A stretch of 11,601 bases of DNA from Humisphaera sp. Its GTDB lineage: Bacteria; Planctomycetota; Phycisphaerae; Tepidisphaerales; Tepidisphaeraceae. A program made the position numbers and the translations under genes. Under the pieces are notes generated by a model. It saw only the letters and a list, made by a program, of their open reading frames with translations, did no database searches and was not told the origin of the DNA. This document shows positions 6,336 to 11,601 of this stretch, piece after piece (position 1 is the first letter of the stretch; each line of letters begins with the position of its first letter). The stretch is from assembly GCA_025351525.1 (NCBI GenBank), contig JANXVV010000287.1, forward strand, positions 1-11,601, written 5' to 3'.

Positions 6336-7337
6336 TTACTTGATTGCCCCGAAATGCACATCCTCCGGCACACCCGGCTCATCGAGCAGTTGAATCGTCG
6401 TGGCCGGGCCGAGATTTGTCGGATCGAGCCACGACCGCAGCGCCCACACCACCTTTTTATCCGGCGTCACTTCCCAGGCCTGCACCGGAGCGGTGGCCGG
6501 GTCGATTTTGCTGTTCCACTGGTTGACCCAGTTGTTGACCAGCGTGTTGCCGTTCGCCAGGCGGGTGGCGATCTGAAATTGGGCGACTTTGTACTCGGGG
6601 AGATCGGCGGCGGTTAATTCCCACACCGTCTCGCCCTTGGGATTGATCTCGCGCACCGACTTGCCCGCGCAGAGCAGCGTGTTGCCGTTCTTCAATCGCC
6701 CCGCCGACCAGGGGCCGGGAATATCGAGGGAGGAGATCTGCTTGCCGTTCTCGTCGTACTCGCACACTTTCTTCATATCCATGTGAGCCACCAGCAGCGT
6801 GCCGGCCTCCGTGAGGCGGGCATGGCGGAAGTGCCCGTGCGTGCTCTTGGGATTGCCGGTGGGAAGCACCAGATCCTTCACGGTTTTTCCGGTGGCGATG
6901 TTGACGACGAACAGCTTCGCCGGGTCGCCGTTCTGGATGAACAGGACGTGATCCTTCCCGATCATCTGAGCGGTATGCGTCTCGGTCTTCGGCGGGGCAT
7001 CGTAATTCCAGATCACCTTCTTCTCCGGCGAGATCAGCGTCACGCCAAACTGGTGCGCGAAGAGAACATTGCCGTTGGAGAGCAGCATCGCATCGCTGAT
7101 CTCCCCCTTGCCGGTGGCGTCTTCGTACTTCCAGACGATCTGCCCTTTGCGCACGATGTACATGTTCTGCGCCTTGGCCTCACCGGCGTAGAAGAAATCG
7201 TGCTGGGCCAGGCCGTTGCCGGGAAGGGACGCGGGGGCGGAGGGTTTGGCGTCCTGGGCGAGGATGGTTTCCAAAGTTGGAAGTAAGCCGAGGAAGAGGG
7301 CGAGAGCGACGACGGGACCAGCTTTAATTTCGTTCAT
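6336..7337 (-). CDS. Secreted beta-propeller (PQQ-like repeat) protein
   Basis: This 333-residue protein has an N-terminal signal (hydrophobic 7-27, likely cut near ILAQ-DA, 26-30). It continues in repeated beta-propeller blades: SNGNVLFAHQFGVTLISPEKKVIW (87-110, shown here by its ends), a blade around 175-205, LKNGNTLLCAGKSVREIN (215-232) followed by GETVWEL (235-241), LANGNTLVNN (260-269), and VQAWEVTPDKKVVWAL (285-300). The NGNxL...W pattern is typical of PQQ-like or arylsulfotransferase-like propellers. A His-rich motif STHGHFRHARL (165-175) may bind ligand or metal. No catalytic assignment is possible. AGGA 6 bases before ATG 7337 selects this start over an in-frame ATG at 7385, which would spoil the signal peptide. 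It probably acts in the periplasm or outside the cell. Confidence 0.8.
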   Translation of the reverse strand: MNEIKAGPVVALALFLGLLPTLETILAQDAKPSAPASLPGNGLAQHDFFYAGEAKAQNMYIVRKGQIVWKYEDATGKGEISDAMLLSNGNVLFAHQFGVTLISPEKKVIWNYDAPPKTETHTAQMIGKDHVLFIQNGDPAKLFVVNIATGKTVKDLVLPTGNPKSTHGHFRHARLTEAGTLLVAHMDMKKVCEYDENGKQISSLDIPGPWSAGRLKNGNTLLCAGKSVREINPKGETVWELTAADLPEYKVAQFQIATRLANGNTLVNNWVNQWNSKIDPATAPVQAWEVTPDKKVVWALRSWLDPTNLGPATTIQLLDEPGVPEDVHFGAIK

Positions 7338-7343
7338 GGATAT

Positions 7344-7347
7344 TCCT
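7344..7347 (-). promoter_or_regulatory. Ribosome binding site of the beta-propeller gene
   Basis: AGGA on the minus strand, 6 bases before ATG 7337, decides between the two in-frame starts. Confidence 0.6.
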
Positions 7348-7391
7348 AGAAAAAGGATTTCGACGGGAGACGATTCGTAATGCACGGGCTA

Positions 7392-7423
7392 CCGGATTCA
7401 ATCCGGCGGTACTATTCGATAGT
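7392..7423. promoter_or_regulatory. Paired dyads in a divergent intergenic region
   Basis: CCGGATT-C-AATCCGG (7392-7406) is a perfect 7+7 palindrome. ACTAT-TCG-ATAGT (7411-7423) is a second, 5+5 dyad four bases on. They lie between the minus-strand propeller gene and the plus-strand acidic ORF, where operators would be expected. A loose minus-strand promoter (TTGAAT, 16 bases, TACGAA) overlaps the first dyad. This is an inference from position and symmetry only. Confidence 0.35.
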
Positions 7424-7505
7424 TGTATCCGATCCCAGCTTGTGCGACCATCCGGCGAGTTCAATTAAGGATAACACGGAAAATGCCCCGGGCAAACTAC
7501 AACTG

Positions 7506-7727
7506 ATGAAAGCGTATGAGTTGCTTGCTGCCCACCCGTCGGAGATGGATGTCGAATGTTTTGTTAGTGCGCAGGCAGAGGTGGTGGAATCAACGGGGGG
7601 CGATGAGAATCCAATGGTTTCGGCGGACGATCAGTATCAACAAAGCTATTTGATGTCGCCCGAGGATATTGCTGACATCGAAACAATGTTGCCATTTCTA
7701 GCCGTCGAATTTGAGGAATGGGACTGA
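7506..7727 (+). CDS. Small acidic hypothetical protein
   Basis: A 73-residue, strongly acidic ORF begins MKAYELLAAHPSE, contains MSPEDIADIETMLPF and ends EFEEWD. There are no membrane segments or Cys motifs, and I recognise no family. The frame is open back to ATG 7380, but the upstream 42 codons look noncoding and cross the paired dyads. ATG 7506 has no good ribosome site of its own. However, AAGGA at 7467-7471 precedes a 7-codon ORF (7483-7506) whose TGA overlaps this ATG, so translation may be coupled. GC is about 50%, below the housekeeping genes. It converges with the helicase gene 57 bases on. It may be an orphan or lineage-specific gene; being noncoding remains possible. Confidence 0.4.
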   Translation: MKAYELLAAHPSEMDVECFVSAQAEVVESTGGDENPMVSADDQYQQSYLMSPEDIADIETMLPFLAVEFEEWD

Positions 7728-7784
7728 CCCTCGCCAAGGTTTTGCCGGATGGATTTCTGGTCTCCGATCGTGTGAAATTGTACA

Positions 7785-10688
7785 TTACTGTAGATAGGAC
7801 TCACGCACGGTTTTCAGTTTTCGCTGTCCGGCACAGGGGGCGTTATTGCCATCCATCACCGCTACCTCAAAATCAGAATGGTCGAATACAGCGCAGCTTC
7901 GGAAGCACCGAGCGTTCTTCCATTCGTTCACGGTCATTTCGCCATTCGCAGCGTTCTTGTAGGGATAGAGGCCGATGTCTGTGGTCCAATCGCCGCGAAC
8001 TCTTCGACCGTCGCTATATGAAATACGAACCTTGAATCCCTCAACCTCTACAATCGAATGCAAGACGTCATGAAGGGTCAGGCTTTCGATTGGGGGTGTT
8101 GCCGGGTCGGAAACTGGCCGAGCCGGGGACTGCTCATTGACGGTGATTTGATCCGGGGCGGCGACGAAGCCGGCGGCTTCGCGGGCCTCTCGGATTTGAT
8201 TAACAAGAGAGGGTAGATGCGGAGTAAGCCACGCCGGGTTGTTTTCGGGGAAGAGTCGAATTGTCCAAGTGCGGAGACGATCACCTTTTTCGCCCGCCGA
8301 CACCGTATAGACAGCCGCACACTGGTAGAAGAAGTTGATGCAGCGACGGAGAAATCTCGCCCATTTTTCGGCATCTTTGGCATCCACGCCCCCCGGAGGC
8401 GATAACCGAGGCAAATGGCTTGGGGCAGTTGAGAGGATGGTTTGGTAAGTGCGAAAGACGATGCTCTGAATGCTTTTGGCTGAATTGCACTCCGCGCAAA
8501 GTGTCTGAAGGTTTTCCAAATGATTCCGCCCACCGCCGCTGTAAGACGACGCGATGTGATCGACTTGTAATCTTTTGGTCGCGCCGCAACAAAGGCAACG
8601 GTATTGATCGCGACTTTTGACCTGCTCCTTTAGATCGTTGGAAGGCTCACGATCGGGGATAGGCTCTGGATTGGTGTACGAAGGAAGCACCGGACCGCTT
8701 GACTCACCTCCGTGCCTCCCGTTGTGGAGGAAACGGTTCACGCACGCGTCAAAACCAGACTTGAATTGTTCATATTTAGGGTAAATCGTCTTCCAGAATC
8801 GATCTTGGCGAACGAATTCCCGCCGCAATGATTGATCGGCGGCAACGAAGTCCAGCTTGTCGGCGATAAAGTGCTGGGCCACGCCGTCCAAGTCATGACT
8901 ATCCCTAGCCTCGAATGAAAAGAATGTGGGGACGGCGTTGTCGTTCTGCGCCATGTGCCGGACAATTGAAAGCATGTCATTGACAAGCGCGAGCCCAATC
9001 CGATGCTCTCTCTCGGTGAAGAAACGTCCTTCCCATTCTTCCAATCGCAACCGCACGTCTTCAAACTGAATGGAAGTTTCTTCAAAGTTTTGTAGGTTCT
9101 CGCGCTTCATCGCTTCGATGAACGCGTCGAAATGAAGCTTATCGTATTCGTATACCAGGATTAATTGTCGAGCCGGCACGACCTCGTCTGAAGTTCCGAC
9201 TTGGGCATCGAAGTCAGCACGAAACCAACCGAGCGGAAGAAAAGAACGGAAGGGCGAGGCGTTGATGTTGGTGCCCGAGTCCATCTGCCGCGCCAATCGG
9301 CGAATGAGTTCTATGGAGATCAAATGAATCGGCGGGCGCTTGCCGTATTCCGGTAAGGAATCATCGGCCAAGCCATCGGCAATCTGTTCATACGCCGCCC
9401 AATGAATTCGCTGCTTCCAGTCATCAATGAAGGAAACGATAAATGCTTTTTCTGTGCCGCCGAACGCCGGTCCACGCAGAGCGCGACCCACCATTTGAGT
9501 GAGAAGGATCTGGCTGGTAGTCTGCCGGGTCAGGAAGACAGTATTGACGTCCGGGACGTCGGTGCCTTCAGTGAGCATCCGCACGTTTACCAACACATCC
9601 AATTCGCCATTTCGGAACCTATTCAGAATCTTGGCGTTTTCGCCGGCGGTTCGTCGATTTCGCTCTTCGGGTGTTCCGGACGTGTAGGAAACGTGAGAAT
9701 AGACTGCGTCTGCACGAACACCGCGACTATTCAAAAGAGTGCAAATTGCTTCGCACTGTGCCCACCGGTCGGCAAAGATCAGCGTCTTGCCAAAACGCTC
9801 GCGGTGCTGCAGGTAGTAAGCGACGATATATTCGTTACGAGGCCTGTTCGTTGCAAGGTAGGAGACCATTTCCTCCGGAATGTCGCGATTGCTGCCGATC
9901 CATTGGGCGTACTCGCGGTCGGTGAAATTAGGCTCACAATTCGTGCGCGCCTCCTCGAATACGGGCTTTGCGAGGACGCGCGCCGCCATCAGATTCTGGG
10001 GCGTCTCCTGATGGACGATTCGCTGTGGGAATAGCTTTGCCAGCCACCCCTGCTTATTCTCGTTCGAGTAGGTCGGTGTCGCCGTCAATCCCAACAGTAT
10101 CATTCCCGGACACGCTTCCCGCAGTTGCTGCAAAAGCCTTCGATAGCTCGGTGCCGGGGCATGGTGTGCCTCATCGAATACCACAAGGAGTTTTCCAAGG
10201 GCTGACTGGATAAAGTTGGTCAGGGCGTCGAGCTTATCAAGTGAGGCTCTTGCCACGGCCTGCAAGGACGCAATCACCACATCGTCGGTCGGGCGCATTG
10301 AATGGGTTTTGAAATGTCCGTCGCCGCCGGAAACAACACGGATAGTCAACTGAGACTTCGGCTCGGCGATGGATGCCACCAATCCATCAAAGCTGTTAAA
10401 AGCTTGTTCGAGCAGATGGTGGGTATGCGCAAGCCAGAGAACTTTGAATCCGTCGGAGAGCGGATGGACACACGCGAAGCGAACCGCAGTGAAGGTTTTT
10501 CCCCCGCCGGTGGGCAAAACGAGGATGGTGCCGCGTGGTTCAACTGAGGACGACTTGTACCAACCTTCGAGTTTCGCCAGCGCGGTTTGTTGATGGGCGG
10601 CGACCTGTTTCGGCGAGGCTCCGTCTCGCGCTTGCGGCAGATTGTACTCGCGAAAATATTTGCTGCCGCTGTTCTCCTCGTCCGCCAT
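7785..10688 (-). CDS. SF2 DEAH-box helicase fused to HNH endonuclease
   Basis: This is an intact 967-residue protein. The N-terminal half is an SSL2-like superfamily 2 helicase: Walker A LPTGGGKT (58-65), FDEAHHA with DEAH at 172-175, LTATP (201-205), TEGTDVP (373-379) and QMVGRALRG (398-406). Residues about 450-690 have no motif I recognise. An HNH nuclease follows: Cys698 and Cys701, DH (710-711), Asn726, and Cys731-x2-Cys734-Asn735. The four Cys are spaced for zinc and the last H is replaced by N, as is common. The final 100 residues or so (about 870-967) contain VRISYSDGRRVRG. GGAGGG just before ATG 10688 beats an in-frame GTG at 10715. Sampled lines are 50-53% GC, below the 68-70% of nearby core genes. 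It is likely a DNA-processing or phage-defence enzyme; the substrate is unknown. Confidence 0.85.
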   Translation of the reverse strand: MADEENSGSKYFREYNLPQARDGASPKQVAAHQQTALAKLEGWYKSSSVEPRGTILVLPTGGGKTFTAVRFACVHPLSDGFKVLWLAHTHHLLEQAFNSFDGLVASIAEPKSQLTIRVVSGGDGHFKTHSMRPTDDVVIASLQAVARASLDKLDALTNFIQSALGKLLVVFDEAHHAPAPSYRRLLQQLREACPGMILLGLTATPTYSNENKQGWLAKLFPQRIVHQETPQNLMAARVLAKPVFEEARTNCEPNFTDREYAQWIGSNRDIPEEMVSYLATNRPRNEYIVAYYLQHRERFGKTLIFADRWAQCEAICTLLNSRGVRADAVYSHVSYTSGTPEERNRRTAGENAKILNRFRNGELDVLVNVRMLTEGTDVPDVNTVFLTRQTTSQILLTQMVGRALRGPAFGGTEKAFIVSFIDDWKQRIHWAAYEQIADGLADDSLPEYGKRPPIHLISIELIRRLARQMDSGTNINASPFRSFLPLGWFRADFDAQVGTSDEVVPARQLILVYEYDKLHFDAFIEAMKRENLQNFEETSIQFEDVRLRLEEWEGRFFTEREHRIGLALVNDMLSIVRHMAQNDNAVPTFFSFEARDSHDLDGVAQHFIADKLDFVAADQSLRREFVRQDRFWKTIYPKYEQFKSGFDACVNRFLHNGRHGGESSGPVLPSYTNPEPIPDREPSNDLKEQVKSRDQYRCLCCGATKRLQVDHIASSYSGGGRNHLENLQTLCAECNSAKSIQSIVFRTYQTILSTAPSHLPRLSPPGGVDAKDAEKWARFLRRCINFFYQCAAVYTVSAGEKGDRLRTWTIRLFPENNPAWLTPHLPSLVNQIREAREAAGFVAAPDQITVNEQSPARPVSDPATPPIESLTLHDVLHSIVEVEGFKVRISYSDGRRVRGDWTTDIGLYPYKNAANGEMTVNEWKNARCFRSCAVFDHSDFEVAVMDGNNAPCAGQRKLKTVRESYLQ

Positions 10689-10692
10689 GTGT

Positions 10693-10698
10693 CCCTCC
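10693..10698 (-). promoter_or_regulatory. Shine-Dalgarno of the helicase-HNH gene
   Basis: GGAGGG on the minus strand, 4 bases before ATG 10688. It lies inside the reading frame opened by GTG 10715 and argues that the ATG, not the GTG, is the main start. Confidence 0.7.
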
Positions 10699-10721
10699 GT
10701 TAGTTTGTAGCTCACAAAACC

Positions 10722-10787
10722 TCACATCGGTTCATCCTTCACCGTCTCATCGAAAATCTTCAGCAGCTTCGACTTGTCAAAAGCCAT
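10722..10787 (-). CDS. Micro-ORF of 21 codons upstream of the helicase gene
   Basis: A minus-strand ATG (10787) opens a 21-residue frame beginning MAFDKSKLLKIFDET, charged and amphipathic, with a TGA at 10722-10724. The stop lies 6 bases before the alternative GTG start of the helicase and 33 bases before its ATG. It starts 21 bases after the toxin pseudogene stop, on the same strand. It could be a leader peptide, the stump of a gene lost when the helicase arrived, or chance. I recognise no family and no clear ribosome site. Confidence 0.3.
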   Translation of the reverse strand: MAFDKSKLLKIFDETVKDEPM

Positions 10788-10808
10788 CGCTACGGGCCGG
10801 ATTACGGC

Positions 10809-11210
10809 TTACCAAATCGTCGCCACACCAGAGCTGCGGATTTTGGCGTCTCTGCTGATGAGAGGAAGCCCAAGCGCGACCGCCGTAGCCGCTATGATGC
10901 GGTCGGGAAGGTCCGGTACGGCGGTGCGCGGCACACTCAATATGGCGTTGACAACAGCTTCGTCGAGCGGAGCCCACCGAAAGATGGTGTCTGGAGCCGC
11001 GAGTTCGCGGCGCAGATTGCTGAGCATATCGGTGGGAATTCTGCCCTTCTCTCACAAATAAATAATCTCGATGGCGCAGATCGTCGGGACGCGGATCTGA
11101 CCTCCGTCGGTCTCGCACTCATCAAAATATCGGGATGCCAACGGCGACAGGCGCGGATCATTGGCCAGATACCAGATCAGTGCGTGTGTGTCGGCAACGG
11201 CATCCGGCAT
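10809..11210 (-). pseudogene. PIN-domain (VapC-like) toxin, interrupted by in-frame TGA
   Basis: One continuous frame encodes a 133-codon PIN-domain ribonuclease of the VapC type, except that codon 53 is TGA (11052-11054). The part before it (MPDAVADTHALIWYL... to AIEIIYL) and after it (EKGRIPTDMLSNL... to ISRDAKI) belong to the same frame and fit the family without gap. The four acidic metal-binding positions are all present: Asp7, Glu48, Asp103 in PDRIIAATA and Asp121 in SRD. Only the stop breaks it. A CGA (Arg) to TGA change is the simplest origin. As read, only 52 residues would be made, so the toxin should be inactive. Its ATG overlaps the antitoxin stop (TAATG), as in coupled toxin-antitoxin operons. 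A restart at the Met at codon 62 would lack Asp7 and Glu48. Confidence 0.8.
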
Positions 11211-11452
11211 TAGACATCCTCGCGGGGAAAGTTCCCCCACCAAATGCGGCGGACTTCTTCAATGTCACCGGAGCTGATGTCGCACCCTTGCAGCAACCCG
11301 CGTAATCCGCGCCGGCGCGGCGGGACGGTGGCGGCTGGAGCCAAAACAGCCTCCAAATCCGGAGCGATTTGCTCGATCAATCGAATCTTTTCCAGTGGCG
11401 ATAGCTGATGCGCCAATCGAAGCACGTCGGCGAACACGGCTTGGGATAACAT
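11210..11452 (-). CDS. Type II antitoxin (VapB-like) partner of the PIN toxin
   Basis: This 80-residue protein begins MLSQAVFADVLRLAHQLSP. A helical N-terminal segment follows (LSPLEKIRLIEQIAPDLEAVL, 18-38, given by its core), then a Pro/Arg-rich hinge (PPRRRGLRGLL, 44-54) and a C-terminal toxin-binding tail ending IWWGNFPREDV. As I remember the family, a terminal W.NFPRED(I/V) is typical of small antitoxins paired with PIN toxins. The TAA overlaps the toxin ATG by one base. Antitoxins of this type neutralise the nuclease and usually repress their own operon. The frame extends upstream to ATG 11500; I prefer 11452 because the length then fits the family, but neither start has a strong ribosome site. 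The reading frame is undamaged although the toxin is broken. Confidence 0.75.
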   Translation of the reverse strand: MLSQAVFADVLRLAHQLSPLEKIRLIEQIAPDLEAVLAPAATVPPRRRGLRGLLQGCDISSGDIEEVRRIWWGNFPREDV

Positions 11453-11557
11453 GGCAGACTCGAATGGCACTTCCCGAATCTGTAAATGACGACAGGCCAT
11501 GGGGATAGACAGGAAGGCCGCGTTTGCGATGATGAGGGTGTTTCAACCGCATCAGGC

Positions 11558-11564
11558 AAGGAGG
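11558..11564 (+). promoter_or_regulatory. Perfect Shine-Dalgarno of a gene running off the right edge
   Basis: AAGGAGG, fully complementary to the 16S rRNA 3' end, lies 5 bases before ATG 11570. Confidence 0.75.
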
Positions 11565-11569
11565 CCTAT

Positions 11570-11601
11570 ATGGATTCTCAGGGTAGCCACGGACGGCTGC
11601 G
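11570..11601 (+). CDS. Start of an unidentified gene, cut by the window edge
   Basis: ATG 11570 is preceded by a perfect AAGGAGG and opens a frame reading MDSQGSHGRL to the window end. Only ten codons are visible, so no family can be given. The gene diverges from the antitoxin-toxin pair. The 117 bases between the antitoxin start and this ATG hold no promoter I would defend; a TTGAAA at 11541-11546 on the minus strand lacks a matching -10. Confidence 0.5.
   Translation, partial: MDSQGSHGRL

Noticed and set aside
7718..8035. Plus-strand ORF overlapping the acidic ORF by 10 bases and running into the helicase gene
   Set aside because: Its first 28 codons look protein-like, but the rest is antisense to the clearly coding helicase C-terminus and reads as low-quality sequence. 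It is at best a stump of an interrupted gene.
9402..10034. 210-codon plus-strand ORF opposite the helicase
   Set aside because: It is antisense to helicase motifs V and VI and has no family features.
11052..11054. Selenocysteine reading of the TGA in the toxin gene
   Set aside because: No convincing SECIS-like stem directly follows, Sec is not expected at this PIN position, and TGA serves as an ordinary stop in neighbouring genes.
1..11601. CRISPR array, tRNA, rRNA or transposase gene
   Set aside because: I saw no regularly spaced repeats, cloverleaf, rRNA core sequence, DDE or tyrosine transposase motif on either strand.

Overview
The window reads as chromosomal DNA of a GC-rich Gram-negative bacterium. 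A planctomycete, possibly of the Phycisphaerae, is my best guess. The guess rests on gene style, on murD standing outside a division/cell-wall cluster, and on structured hairpin repeats in most gaps of the left half. No rRNA or marker gene is present to confirm it. The genetic code is standard: several intact genes end in TGA.

Left part (1-6335), housekeeping and high GC. It opens with the last codons of a broken diguanylate cyclase, cut just after the start of its GGDEF domain by a three-arm hairpin repeat. Next come a small lipoprotein of unknown function, a rho-independent terminator, a Maf/YhdE-type nucleotide pyrophosphatase, two stacked hairpin repeats, a small three-helix membrane protein overlapping a DUF192 lipoprotein by ATGA, a long inverted repeat (2396-2520), a PP2C/SpoIIE-type serine phosphatase with a coiled-coil linker, and murD 9 bases later. 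murD faces gap (NAD-dependent GAPDH, minus strand) across another three-arm hairpin repeat. gap has a good sigma70-type promoter and a hairpin in its leader.

Middle (6336-7784). A secreted beta-propeller protein lies on the minus strand, with a hairpin repeat beyond its stop. A divergent gap containing two small dyads separates it from a short acidic ORF of unknown function.

Right part (7785-11601), accessory. A 967-residue fusion of an SF2 DEAH helicase with a C-terminal HNH endonuclease is the most notable gene. Upstream on the same strand are a 21-codon micro-ORF, a PIN-domain (VapC-like) toxin gene interrupted by one in-frame TGA, and its intact antitoxin overlapping it by TAATG. The start of a divergent gene with a perfect Shine-Dalgarno closes the window. 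Hand-counted lines give about 50-53% GC in 7.4-10.7 kb, 68-70% in the PP2C/murD genes and 63% in the toxin gene. The helicase-HNH gene therefore looks separately acquired, plausibly a defence gene next to a decaying toxin-antitoxin pair.
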